A DNA stretch of 64,000 nucleotides from Hymenobacter chitinivorans DSM 11115 (GCF_002797555.1 NZ_PGFA01000001.1:310001-374000), one strand, 5' to 3'. Positions 51,625 through 60,612 are shown, numbered from the stretch's first letter. Translations and numbers: made by a program. Notes: generated by a model not told the origin, from the sequence alone.

Positions 51625-51660
51625 CCGGCCGGCCGCGCGGCAACGTGGCCGGCCGGTTTT
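51625..51660 (+). terminator. Hairpin with T-run after SusD-like gene
   Basis: CCGGCCGGCCGCG pairs with CGTGGCCGGCCGG (one G-T wobble) and is followed by TTTT. It may terminate or attenuate transcription before the third gene of the operon. Confidence 0.75.
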
Positions 51661-51687
51661 CCCCGACTTGTTTTTTAGCTTCTCTTC

Positions 51688-52131
51688 ATGAAAAAGACGT
51701 TTCCGTATTTTCTGCTGCTGTTTATGGCCCTGGTGCTGGCCGGCTGCAAAGAAGATGACCCCCAATACACGATAACGCCCAAGTCGCAGATCATCTTCGA
51801 CGACAACATCGACAAAGTCACGGCCGACTACAAAAAGGCCGGTAACCTCTCGCTCAAAGTGAGCATCGTGGGCAGTGCTACCAGTGTGCGCATCGAAAGC
51901 AGCTATTCGGTAGCCGGTGCCGCCAAAACCAAGCTCGTTGGGACGTTCCCCGTTACCGATGGGGTAGCTTCGGTGAACGTGCCTTCGTCGACCCTCTCCG
52001 ACACCGAAATAGTGGGCGCCACCAGCAATGCCACCACCCGACCGGCCAATACCTTCACGCTGGCCGTTGATGCCATTAACCCCGACGCCAACTCCGACCG
52101 GCGCTATTTTACCGCCGTAGTGGTGCAGTAG
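51688..52131 (+). CDS. Small lipoprotein of the SusCD operon
   Basis: A 147-residue lipoprotein (lipobox VLAGC, Cys20) that I cannot assign to a family. The mature part is beta-rich, with repeated short strands (NLSLKVSIVGSATSVRIE, LVGTFPVTDGVASVNVPSS), like the Ig-like SusE/SusF-type accessory lipoproteins but much shorter. It follows the SusD-like gene by 76 nt, with a hairpin in between, and ends just before a 62-bp palindrome. It may be an accessory surface-binding protein, inferred from position only. Confidence 0.75.
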   Translation: MKKTFPYFLLLFMALVLAGCKEDDPQYTITPKSQIIFDDNIDKVTADYKKAGNLSLKVSIVGSATSVRIESSYSVAGAAKTKLVGTFPVTDGVASVNVPSSTLSDTEIVGATSNATTRPANTFTLAVDAINPDANSDRRYFTAVVVQ

Positions 52132-52144
52132 AGCTAATTCTATA

Positions 52145-52206
52145 GTTGGCTCACCAAAAAAGCCCCTCTTTCCGGCCGGAAAGAGGGGCTTTTTTGGTGA
52201 GCCAAC
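52145..52206. terminator. Perfect 62-bp palindrome acting as bidirectional terminator
   Basis: Positions 52145-52175 and 52176-52206 are exact reverse complements over 31 bp with no spacer. Inside, AAAAAAGCCCCTCTTTCC / GGAAAGAGGGGCTTTTTT gives a classic terminator in both directions, between convergent genes. Confidence 0.93.
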
Positions 52207-52222
52207 CACGCCGTGGGGCGGC

Positions 52223-52996
52223 CTACCGGGGCGGCTCAGGTACGGTTACGGCCAGCTCAAAGTCGCGGGCCGGTGGGGCTTCGTTGTTGGTGGTGTTGCG
52301 GTAGATAAAGCGCACGGTGGTTTGTCCGGGGTTCAGGGCCTGAAACTGAAACGCCACTTCCTGGGCGCTGCCGGGCTTGGCCTTCTTCTTTTTGGGTTCT
52401 TCTTTCTGCTGCCCGACCAGCTGCACAATGTTGCCTTCACTGGGAATTGCTTCCCAGGCATACTCCGAGCCCACGGTGGTGCCCAGCTTAATCAGGAGCT
52501 GGTCGCCCTTGTTAACCGTTACCTGGCCGTGGTTGCCATACTCGCTGATGTTCACGTTTTTGGCCACGCCCGGCTGATTGATCGTGACGTAGGCATGGAA
52601 AAAGCTCCCCAGCGGGAAGTAGCCCGAGCCTGGCACTGCCGACACAAGGGCCAAATCGAAGCCCCCCGGCCCAATGGCTTGCATGTGAATTTCGTGGGTG
52701 GCCGGGGCGCCCGGCACGCCGCTGCTCATGCCCGGCAGCGTGTGGCTGCTGGTTACCAGCAGTTGGCCCGGGTAATTTTGGGCCAGCCGCCAGCCATAGC
52801 GCGGGGCGGCCGTAGGGAGCCGGATAACGAGCTGGTCGCCCACGTTCAGCTGCACCTGCCGGCCATTGTCGGCGGCCGTGAGCGTGGTGATGCCCTGGGC
52901 TTGCAGGGAAGAGTAAGCTAGCACTGCGCTGAGCAGCAGCACCAGGCGAAGCAGTATGGCTTGAAGCCGGAAACCAAAGTAACGGCGGATGCGCAT
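52223..52996 (-). CDS. Exported protein with two chagasin-like (I42) domains
   Basis: A 257-residue protein with an N-terminal export signal or anchor (LLRLVLLLSAVLAYSSLQAQ). Residues about 35-140 and 145-252 look like two copies of the inhibitor I42 (chagasin) immunoglobulin-like fold: GDQLVIRLPTAAPRYGWRL and GDQLLIKLGTTVGSEYAWEA replace the N-P-T-T-G-Y-x-W loop, followed by GPGGFDLAL and NPGQTTVRFIYRN. The RPW motif of true cysteine-protease inhibitors is not evident. A charged EEPKKKKAK insertion sits in domain 2. It lies downstream of a macroglobulin gene, so periplasmic protease control is a plausible role, but inhibition is not shown. Confidence 0.6.
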   Translation of the reverse strand: MRIRRYFGFRLQAILLRLVLLLSAVLAYSSLQAQGITTLTAADNGRQVQLNVGDQLVIRLPTAAPRYGWRLAQNYPGQLLVTSSHTLPGMSSGVPGAPATHEIHMQAIGPGGFDLALVSAVPGSGYFPLGSFFHAYVTINQPGVAKNVNISEYGNHGQVTVNKGDQLLIKLGTTVGSEYAWEAIPSEGNIVQLVGQQKEEPKKKKAKPGSAQEVAFQFQALNPGQTTVRFIYRNTTNNEAPPARDFELAVTVPEPPR

Positions 52997-53144
52997 GGGA
53001 ATACCGAAATTAGAGTAGCTGAACTATACCGTAATAGCCCCAAATGCCACAGCCGACCGCGACGGCGGCCGGCTGTGGGCTGGTGACAGAAATAGGTACG
53101 GGTGACGCAAGCAAAAAGCTGCGGTGGAGCTACCCATGGCGGCA

Positions 53145-53474
53145 CTACGGAGCCGGCTGCGGCCGGGCGCGGCGCACCCGCAGCGTGTCGAAACGTTGCA
53201 TCAGCTCGTCGGTGCTGATAAACATGGCCGGGTTGGCATCGGCGTCGCGCAGGGAGTCGAGTAGGGCTTGGGCCTGGTTGTAGCGCTGCCGCTGTAGCAG
53301 GGCGTCGGCGCGGCCGAGTAGCTGCTGGCCCCGGGCGGCAGCTGCGGGGTTGTCGGCGACCCGCAGCACGTGGCCCCGGCCATCGGTGCGGAAGTAAAAG
53401 AAGTAGCCCATCCACAGAATCAAGCCCAGAAACATGACGGCAAAGGCAATAAGGATAACGCGCAGGTTGACCAT
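53145..53474 (-). CDS. Small single-pass membrane protein, unknown function
   Basis: A 109-residue protein with one membrane helix at residues about 5-27 (LRVILIAFAVMFLGLILWMGYFF without a cleavage site), then a soluble part with two helices resembling a single TPR-like hairpin (AARGQQLLGRADALLQRQRYNQAQALLDSL). It lies between the macroglobulin and I42-like genes on the same strand and probably belongs to that group. I do not recognise a family. Confidence 0.6.
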   Translation of the reverse strand: MVNLRVILIAFAVMFLGLILWMGYFFYFRTDGRGHVLRVADNPAAAARGQQLLGRADALLQRQRYNQAQALLDSLRDADANPAMFISTDELMQRFDTLRVRRARPQPAP

Positions 53475-53500
53475 AGAGAAGCGCTGATTTGCTGGTAGAA

Positions 53501-53590
53501 CGTCATGTCGAGCCTAGCGAGGCATCTCGCGCGCAGCAGTAACTGAAATTACTATTGCACGCGAGATGTCTCCCGCTGGTCGACATGACG
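53501..53590. repeat. Dispersed inverted repeat, family A
   Basis: CGTCATGTCGAGC... (from 53501) pairs with ...GTCGACATGACG (to 53590); inner arms ATCTCGCG and CGCGAGAT surround an AT-rich loop. It lies between the macroglobulin and small membrane protein genes. Confidence 0.88.
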
Positions 53591-53603
53591 TTCTGTTTGG
53601 CTA

Positions 53604-56600
53604 CTATTTTACCCGCACTACGCCTGCGCCGTTGTAGCTGTGGTATTCGGCGTTGTACATGGCGTCGGCACTCACCGGGCCCAGGCGGAAGGTGCCCTTC
53701 GACACGGCCCGGGCCACGTAGTAGAACGACTTGCCCCCGGGGGTGACGGTGGTGAACAGGTTGATCCGGTCGTCGCGCATGTCGAGGTAGTCGGGCGTGG
53801 CGGCGTCCGTGGCCCAGTCGATGTCGCGCACGGCCCCGATGCGTGGATTCTCAATTTCCAGGCCGGCGGGCAGCAGGTCGGTAATGGCCACGTTGGGCAC
53901 TTCCCCGGCCGCGGTGGCCGATTGAATCGTGATGCGCACCACCACCAAGTCGTTTTGCCGGAAAGTAGTGCTGCTGACGGGTTTGCCGTTACGGTCCAGG
54001 AAGTCGCGGCGCACTTTGAGGAAGGAATCTTCCTCGCGCACGGTGTTGGTGGCCGACACACCCTCAGTTTCCCAGAAGTAATACAGGCTGCCCGTGCCCG
54101 TCGTGCGTAGGCTTACCTGGCGGTTGGCTACGTTATTCACCGTCAAATCCGTGCCCGTAAACTTGCCGATTTCCCGGGCATCGGCCAGCAAGGAAGCCGT
54201 GGCGGTGCTCTTGGCGTTTTGGCGGGCTACTTTGCCCAGGGCCAGCAGCGAAAAGGACCGTTCCTGGGTATTGAGCCACGACGCCTGCTTGACCTGCCGG
54301 CTGAGCTGGCGGGTGAGCTTGGGCACCAGGGCGTTGCCGGGGTCAACTTCGAGCAGGGAGTTGAGCACCAGGGCCTCGTCGCGGATGGGGGAGTAGAACG
54401 AGCCGTCGAAGGCGCGGTGAGCGGCCGTTTCGGTGAAGGTGGTGGGCAGCAGGTCGCGGTAGGCTTTCTGGTTGCCACCCACGGCCTGAGCCGCTGCCAG
54501 CAGGAAGCGTGAGTCCTGGGCCAGCAGCTGCCGGTTCGACTTATAGTAGTTCAAGGCCACCGGATCTTGGCGGCCGGCCAACGCCAGCACGTAGATGCTA
54601 TAGGGAATTTCCTTTTTGGCAATGACCTTACGGCGGGCAATGGTGCTCACGTCGAAGTAGTCGTACTCCTCGGTTTCGCGCTTGCGGGTGCGGGCTTGCA
54701 GGTATTGCAGCACCTTGTCGAGGTGGCTCTTGTTGACTTCGAAGCCGGCGCGCTGGGCTTCGAGCAGGAAGTGGGCGGCGTATGTGGTGGCCCACCAGTT
54801 GTCGTAGTCGCCGCCGGGCCAGTAGCTCAGGCTGCCGTTGTAGAGCTGCTGGGACTCGATTTTGCGGATGGCTTCCTGCACGTTGTAGTTTGGGTTGAAG
54901 CGTGTGCCCTTGGTCTGCTTGCCGGTTTTCTGGCTGAGCGTGGCCGTCAGATCCGCGTAGTAGAGCTGGGGGAAAGCCGCCGACACGGTTTGCTCCAGGC
55001 AGCCGTAGGGGTACTGCAACAGGTAGCGCAAATCCTTGGCAAACTCCGTCATCGGCGAGCGGCTCACCACCAGCTGACTGCGCAGGGTAGAGGGAATGAA
55101 GGCCGTTTTCAGGTTCAGCGCCTGGTTACGACCACCTTGCACCACGCCCGAGCCGGATACCTTTTCCAGCGGGGAAGCCGGGCGGACGGGTATTTCAATG
55201 GTTTCGGTGAACTGCTCCTTGCTGCCGTCTGCACTGACCGTAATTTTAACGGAGGCATTACCAATAATGCTGGTAGCGGGAATCGTCTGTGGACTACGGC
55301 CGGCAAAAAGCCTGAAGCGAATCTGCGTTTCCTTGTTGGCTGGCAACGACGCAAACCGCGCTTCATTCGTCATGGCGTCACCGGTTTGAATTGATTGAAC
55401 CGGACCTGTGGTAGCAATAGTAACGGAAGCTTTTGCTGCCTTCCCTGTCGTGTTCGTCAGCGTCACGGGCACGTCAATCGTATCGCCGGGGCTGAGGAAG
55501 CGGGGGAGGCTGGTGCTGATAACCACCGGGTCGGCGATGCGCATGGTTTGCTCGGCCGAGCCGAAAGCGTCGCCCTTATAGGCCACGGCCATGACGCGCA
55601 CGGCCCCGCTGAACTGCGGAATGCGCACTTTGTAGCGCACTTTGCCGTTGGCATCGGCCCGCAGCACCCCGCTCCACTTGGCCAGCAGCTTCACCCGGCG
55701 CGAGGGCACGGGCGTGGTGCGGCGCGAGAGGTCGGCCCCGTCGCCGCCGGAGGAGCTGGTACCCAGCTCGGGCAGCAGGAAGGGGTACACGTCGTAGGCA
55801 TTCACCTCCAGGGCGCGCTTCTGGTAGAAGTAGGCGTAGGGGTCGGGCGTGCGGTAATCCTTCATCTGCAGAATGCCCTCATCGACCACGGCAAAGGTCA
55901 CGGCCGCACCCGGCGCGGTGCTGGCCTCGATGGTCTGCCAGGTTTGGGAGCGGCTCTGCTCGGCTACGGTCAGGGCCACGGGCAGCTTGGCGCCGGGCTT
56001 TTCCACCGTCAGCGGCACGAAGCCCCGGGCCACGGTCAGCGGCAGGCGGTTGTCGGTAATTTCGCGAATGGCGGTGGCCGTCACGTAGATGTTGGGCACG
56101 TGGTTGCCCCGAATCGGAATGCTCACCCGGGCCGACTTCTCATCGGTATCGACGTAGAAATGGTCGAGCACCTTGTCGCGCTCCACGGTGATGAGCACCC
56201 GGCCGGCAAAGGGCGTTTTGAGCAGGAGCTTGGCCGTTTCGCCGGGCTGGTATTTCTCCTTATCAGCCTCAATCGTCACCTCGCCCTCGTTGTTGACCTC
56301 GAAGGAATTGCTCTGGGTGTCGCCGTAGCCGTAGGCGTAAATATGGCTGGCTACGTAGGTCGCCGCGCCCGGGCGGGCAATGCGCACCTCGTACTCGCCC
56401 GAGGAAGCCGGGGTGAAGTCGAGCGTGAACATGCCGTCGATGGTGCGGTTCTGGGTCAGGATGGCTACCTCGCGCTTCTGCGAGGTGTAGCGGTAGCGCC
56501 CACCCTGGCGCTCAATCACCGTTTCCCACAGCAGGCGCACCACCTTGATCTGGGCTTCGGCCCGGGCGGGCTGGGCCGTCTTGGGCGTTAGGGCCACGAA

Positions 56601-59129
56601 GCGCAGGGTCTGGGCCTGGCGGGTGCTGACCAGCTCGGGCAGGTTCTGAATGCCGAACATCACCGGCTGGGTCTGCACTTCGAAGGTGGCCAGGCGGTTC
56701 ACAGGCCGGCCGCTTTCGTCGAACACCGTGGCGAAGGCCGAGCCTTCGAGCGTGCCGAGGTCTTCGTAATCGGGTACCTCGTAGGTGGCCGTGCCGTTGC
56801 CGCTGGCGTCGGTAGTGCCTTCGCGCACGGTTTTCTCGAACCGGTCGGAAATGGCGGTGTTTTCCTCGTAGCCGTAGCCGCGGCGCTTGTTTTCGCCGGT
56901 GTTGATGTAGAAGTTGTAGTCGGCGTACTTCTTGGGCGTAAACGGCTTTTCCTTGAGCGAGAATTCCACCTCAAACTTCCGGTCGGATGCCGGCGGGCCA
57001 AACAGGTTCACGGCCGTGATGTTGGCATTCACCGCCTGGCCCGGACCCGCTACGGCCGGCGCGGCTTTCACCGTCACCTTCAGCCGGTCGGGAATAAATT
57101 CCTCCACCGAAATGGTGCGTGAGGTGAGCAGTACGTCGTTGCCGGTCAGCACTTCCAGCGTGTAGAGGCCGGTCATGATGCCGGCGGGCAGGATAAAGCG
57201 CGACTCGAAGGAGCCGTCGGCCGAAAGCTTCTTGCGCAGGTTGGCGTATTCCTTGCCAGTAGGCAGCAGCAGGCGGATTTTCACCGGCAGGTTGGCCGGT
57301 GGGGCCTGCCAGCCCTCGGTACGAATCACGGTGTTGGTTTGAATCGTGTCGCCGGGGCGGTACAGGTCCCGGTCGCCGTAGAGGAAGGCTTGGTAACGGG
57401 CCGCGTTGCTTTGCAGGCCGCCCACGTCGAAGCGCGAGGTTTCCACCCGGCTCGTGGGCAAATTCAGGAAGGTGAAGTCCGACTCGCGCTGGGCCGTGAC
57501 CATCGTCAGGCGGAAGCGGCTGGTAGCGGCGGTGCTGTCGAAGACGGCCACGCCGGCGCTATTGGTGGTGGCGCTGCTGATGACTTGGTTGTTGGAGCTT
57601 ACGAAGCGCACGTTGACCCCGCTCAGGGCCTTGGCGCTGCGAATCGAGTTGGCAAATACCAGCGTGCGGCCGGCCTTGCCCTGCTTGACAATCAGGCCGA
57701 TATCCGACACCGACACTAGCTTGCTCACCTGCAGCCACTGCCGCTCGGTATCCTGTACTTTCACCACGTACAGCCCTTTCATTGGCCCCGTAAACTCCAG
57801 GTCCTTGAAGCTCAGGTTGAGCAGGCGCATCCCGTTTTCCTTGGGCATGCCGGCCACGGTGTAGGTGCGCTCGGTCAGCACGTTGCCCAGCTGCTCTACG
57901 TCGTAGTAGTTGTACGACTTGTCTTCGTAGCCACCGTCGCCGCCGTCACCTTCTTCGCCGCCTTCCTCGTCGTAGTCGTAGCCGTACTGCTGGCCACCGC
58001 GCAAGAGCTGCTGAATGTTGTTGGCGTAGACCTTGGCAATGGTGACCTGCACCTTCTCGATTTCGGCGATGCGCACGCCCAGATTGCGGGTGCCCAGCGC
58101 GTCAAGGTACATGGCCTTGTCGCCGTTGGCGAAGCTCAGACTGGGCCGCTCCTCCACGAAGGCGGCCGTTTGGGTGAAGGGCTCCGGAAGCTGCCCGCCC
58201 AGGGCTCCGCGTAACCCGCTGCGCAAACTAATCTGGTAGGTCTTGTCTACATCAAAGCCACCTTTCAGAGTAAAGCCGCTTTCTAAGGCTTCCACCGAGT
58301 AATCCACGGCCGGCTCCACGGTGAGCAGGGCCGGTATTTCCGCCGCTGATACGGGCTGGTTGGTGAGCACCGTAATGACCGGGTCACCGTCCACGATAGA
58401 GGCCACCACTTCGCGCACGAGCAGGGTTTGCTGGTCGGGCACGGCCACTTGCGCGGTGAGAGGCGTAGTCGTGGCCCGGTCCGAGCCCACGGGGTGCAGG
58501 CCGGGGGCCAGCTCCAGGGTGATGGGGGAGCCGGGGCGCACGTCCTGGGTCAGGGCCACGCCCACGATGCTGTCGGCCTCCGCCGACACGACCTCGAAGG
58601 CTACGGGCTTGCCGTCCTGGGTTACTTTGAGCAGGGGCTGAATATCGGCCGGCTTCACGGCGTAGTTGAAGAGCAGGTTGGCGCGCATTTCGGCCGTGCC
58701 CGCCACCCGCCGGCTCTGGCTCCAGAACAGCTGGGGCTCGTGCATCGTCAGGCCCGGGGTGTGGAATTTGCGCTTGCTCAGCGGCGGCTCCTTCTTGAGC
58801 TTGAGGGCTTCCAAAGCCACTGGCCGCCACTGGGCGGCAAAGGCCGTAGCGGGCCGGAAGGGCTCGGAAGGGGAGAAGGTCAGTTCCCGGTCACTGGTCC
58901 ACTTGAACTTGCCGCGCACGGCGGGCTCAAACTCCACGTACTGCAGCGTGTCCCAGCGACTCACGCGGCCTTCGCCCACGGGCTCGTCGAAGGTGAATAC
59001 AATGTTTTGGTAGGGGCTGATTTCCTCGCCCTCGGGGCTGGAATCAGCGTTGGGGCCCGACTTGGAGCAGGCGCATAGCAATAGCAGCAACACCAGCAAA
59101 GGCAGGCGAGATAAGCGGCGGGTAAGCAT
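53604..59129 (-). CDS. Alpha-2-macroglobulin-like lipoprotein protease trap
   Basis: A giant 1841-residue periplasmic lipoprotein. The ATG at 59129 starts a lipoprotein signal (LPLLVLLLLLCACSKSG, lipobox Cys). The N-terminal half is a series of macroglobulin beta domains. The thioester motif GCLEQ is intact (Cys1377 to Gln1380), so the protein can covalently trap attacking proteases after bait cleavage, as in E. coli YfhM. The following alpha-alpha toroid and receptor-binding-like C-terminus are present. An unusual acidic, Gly/Tyr-rich insertion (YDYDEEGGEEGDGGDGGYED) lies near residues 387-406. PBP1C, its usual neighbour, is nearby but separated by a SusCD operon. Confidence 0.94.
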   Translation of the reverse strand: MLTRRLSRLPLLVLLLLLCACSKSGPNADSSPEGEEISPYQNIVFTFDEPVGEGRVSRWDTLQYVEFEPAVRGKFKWTSDRELTFSPSEPFRPATAFAAQWRPVALEALKLKKEPPLSKRKFHTPGLTMHEPQLFWSQSRRVAGTAEMRANLLFNYAVKPADIQPLLKVTQDGKPVAFEVVSAEADSIVGVALTQDVRPGSPITLELAPGLHPVGSDRATTTPLTAQVAVPDQQTLLVREVVASIVDGDPVITVLTNQPVSAAEIPALLTVEPAVDYSVEALESGFTLKGGFDVDKTYQISLRSGLRGALGGQLPEPFTQTAAFVEERPSLSFANGDKAMYLDALGTRNLGVRIAEIEKVQVTIAKVYANNIQQLLRGGQQYGYDYDEEGGEEGDGGDGGYEDKSYNYYDVEQLGNVLTERTYTVAGMPKENGMRLLNLSFKDLEFTGPMKGLYVVKVQDTERQWLQVSKLVSVSDIGLIVKQGKAGRTLVFANSIRSAKALSGVNVRFVSSNNQVISSATTNSAGVAVFDSTAATSRFRLTMVTAQRESDFTFLNLPTSRVETSRFDVGGLQSNAARYQAFLYGDRDLYRPGDTIQTNTVIRTEGWQAPPANLPVKIRLLLPTGKEYANLRKKLSADGSFESRFILPAGIMTGLYTLEVLTGNDVLLTSRTISVEEFIPDRLKVTVKAAPAVAGPGQAVNANITAVNLFGPPASDRKFEVEFSLKEKPFTPKKYADYNFYINTGENKRRGYGYEENTAISDRFEKTVREGTTDASGNGTATYEVPDYEDLGTLEGSAFATVFDESGRPVNRLATFEVQTQPVMFGIQNLPELVSTRQAQTLRFVALTPKTAQPARAEAQIKVVRLLWETVIERQGGRYRYTSQKREVAILTQNRTIDGMFTLDFTPASSGEYEVRIARPGAATYVASHIYAYGYGDTQSNSFEVNNEGEVTIEADKEKYQPGETAKLLLKTPFAGRVLITVERDKVLDHFYVDTDEKSARVSIPIRGNHVPNIYVTATAIREITDNRLPLTVARGFVPLTVEKPGAKLPVALTVAEQSRSQTWQTIEASTAPGAAVTFAVVDEGILQMKDYRTPDPYAYFYQKRALEVNAYDVYPFLLPELGTSSSGGDGADLSRRTTPVPSRRVKLLAKWSGVLRADANGKVRYKVRIPQFSGAVRVMAVAYKGDAFGSAEQTMRIADPVVISTSLPRFLSPGDTIDVPVTLTNTTGKAAKASVTIATTGPVQSIQTGDAMTNEARFASLPANKETQIRFRLFAGRSPQTIPATSIIGNASVKITVSADGSKEQFTETIEIPVRPASPLEKVSGSGVVQGGRNQALNLKTAFIPSTLRSQLVVSRSPMTEFAKDLRYLLQYPYGCLEQTVSAAFPQLYYADLTATLSQKTGKQTKGTRFNPNYNVQEAIRKIESQQLYNGSLSYWPGGDYDNWWATTYAAHFLLEAQRAGFEVNKSHLDKVLQYLQARTRKRETEEYDYFDVSTIARRKVIAKKEIPYSIYVLALAGRQDPVALNYYKSNRQLLAQDSRFLLAAAQAVGGNQKAYRDLLPTTFTETAAHRAFDGSFYSPIRDEALVLNSLLEVDPGNALVPKLTRQLSRQVKQASWLNTQERSFSLLALGKVARQNAKSTATASLLADAREIGKFTGTDLTVNNVANRQVSLRTTGTGSLYYFWETEGVSATNTVREEDSFLKVRRDFLDRNGKPVSSTTFRQNDLVVVRITIQSATAAGEVPNVAITDLLPAGLEIENPRIGAVRDIDWATDAATPDYLDMRDDRINLFTTVTPGGKSFYYVARAVSKGTFRLGPVSADAMYNAEYHSYNGAGVVRVK

Positions 59130-59251
59130 AAGGATAGGGAGAAGAAAATGGACGCGGGAAGGTATAGAAAAAGGAGGATGTTTGTAGTTATTTATAGCTG
59201 AGCTCGAGCACCTAATTAAGTGCAGCAAGTTATAACAGTCACTATTACAGC

Positions 59252-59704
59252 ATGGAAATGCACTCCCGTTCGGAAATCGTCTGTAGTGTACTGGCTAACA
59301 GTCGCACGAAAAGCACCGTGTATACCGTGCTAGACCATTATGCTCCTACACACAAACCGCTTGATGGCGACTACGGGTGTTGGGATACTCCCTATAATAA
59401 TCCTGAGTACACGTTTGGCTCCGAAGATGAAATGCTGGAATATTACGCTGAAAATACTGCGGCAGTCTGTAGTTTCTACTGGAACCTTGGGGTGGGTACT
59501 CCAACCCGATACGTGGTGGTTGGAGCACGTTTTACCTCTGATGGACAGTTGGTTATGAGCGTAATCGTCGACGTGGAGGAAGAAGCCGAGGATGAATGCC
59601 TGGATGAGCTGAAAATGCTACTGAATTCACAGATAGGCGTCATTAGCTACGTCAACCCAGCCTACTTCACCGATGGGCAGGATTTTGCCGACAGGTACGG
59701 CTAG
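59252..59704 (+). CDS. Small acidic cytoplasmic protein, unknown
   Basis: A 150-residue protein, acidic (for example DVEEEAEDECLDELK), with no signal peptide or membrane helix. Codon use is visibly less GC-rich than in neighbouring genes, a sign of recent acquisition or low expression. The composition, with YNNPEYTFGSEDEM and FTSDGQLVM, is reminiscent of immunity or antitoxin proteins, but there is no recognisable family motif and no toxin gene beside it. It is divergent from the macroglobulin gene, with a short shared promoter region. Confidence 0.65.
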   Translation: MEMHSRSEIVCSVLANSRTKSTVYTVLDHYAPTHKPLDGDYGCWDTPYNNPEYTFGSEDEMLEYYAENTAAVCSFYWNLGVGTPTRYVVVGARFTSDGQLVMSVIVDVEEEAEDECLDELKMLLNSQIGVISYVNPAYFTDGQDFADRYG

Positions 59705-59762
59705 AAGTCGCCAATACTCCCACACTGCTTTCTATGGTAGCCATGAACTCCCCATCAAGTAC

Positions 59763-59792
59763 AAAAAAGGCGAAGCCTGCGCCCCGCCTTCA
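59763..59792. terminator. Weak hairpin between convergent genes
   Basis: AAGGCG and CGCCTT pair around GAAGCCTGCGCCC-like loop sequence. It is a weaker relative of the hairpin at 62694 (same GCCTGCGCCCCGCCTT), lying after the acidic protein gene and downstream of the opposing DUF3108-like gene. Confidence 0.5.
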
Positions 59793-59868
59793 CTTCCTGG
59801 ACTCGTCCGCCTACCCGTACTGGAATAGTTTGAAATGAGCGTCTTCGTTATGCACAGTTTATACAAGT

Positions 59869-60612
59869 TCACTCCGCCAGTCGCATAATCAGCTCCCGGC
59901 CGGGGCGCACGAACTCGACCTGCAGCAGCCGGCGGGTCGGGGCGTCGAGCCAGTAGGTGACGGTGCTTTTATCGGCGCCGAAGGTTTGCACCACCCAGGC
60001 CGGCCGGCTGGACTTGCCGTCGGGGGCGGGCAGGGGCTGGGCGCCCACAATGCGCCCCCGCACCCAGTCCTGCCCGCCCTTCTCGTACACGTACTGCGCA
60101 AACTTGAAGGGTTGCCCGGCCCGCAGTGGCAGGGCCAGCACCACCAGGTCGGCCGAAAAGGAGTCGAACAGGGCGGCCGGGGTGGTCAGGTCGACGGCGG
60201 TGCGCTGGGGGCCCACCTGGTTGAAGCCCGTGACGCGGGCCCCGGCGAAGTCCAGGGTCAGGGTGCGGCTGTTGGGCTGGTGGGAGCGGTGGGCGCGGGG
60301 GTAGAGCGTACGGCGGTCCACGGTGCCACTGTCGACGATGGTGCCGGTGGGAAAGGAAATGACGGACCGCTTGAGCGCGAGTCCCTGTTGCGGCCGGGTA
60401 AGGTATTCGTACGAGGTAGCCACGCTGCCGACGGGCTTTTCCTGACCCTCGCGGCGCATGAGCATGGTGTAGCGGGCCGAGAAGGGTTGGATAAGTTGCC
60501 CATCAACGCTGCGGCGCGGGGTGAGCAACAGCGTGTCGGTGGTAAGCACCGCAGACTGGGCCTGCGCGGTGCTCGTCAGGCTCAGGGCCAGTAGTAAGCC
60601 GGGAAGTTTCAT
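59869..60612 (-). CDS. Exported DUF3108-like protein
   Basis: A 247-residue exported protein. The ATG at 60612 (MKLPGLLLALSLTSTAQAQ) gives a signal peptide; an earlier start would add 13 residues. The C-terminus (KSTVTYWLDAPTRRLLQVEFVRPGRELIMRL) is like DUF3108, a predicted periplasmic lipocalin-like beta fold in which the product ends with a comparable strand pair. No catalytic residue is recognised. It is divergently transcribed from the LytS-type kinase. Confidence 0.65.
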   Translation of the reverse strand: MKLPGLLLALSLTSTAQAQSAVLTTDTLLLTPRRSVDGQLIQPFSARYTMLMRREGQEKPVGSVATSYEYLTRPQQGLALKRSVISFPTGTIVDSGTVDRRTLYPRAHRSHQPNSRTLTLDFAGARVTGFNQVGPQRTAVDLTTPAALFDSFSADLVVLALPLRAGQPFKFAQYVYEKGGQDWVRGRIVGAQPLPAPDGKSSRPAWVVQTFGADKSTVTYWLDAPTRRLLQVEFVRPGRELIMRLAE

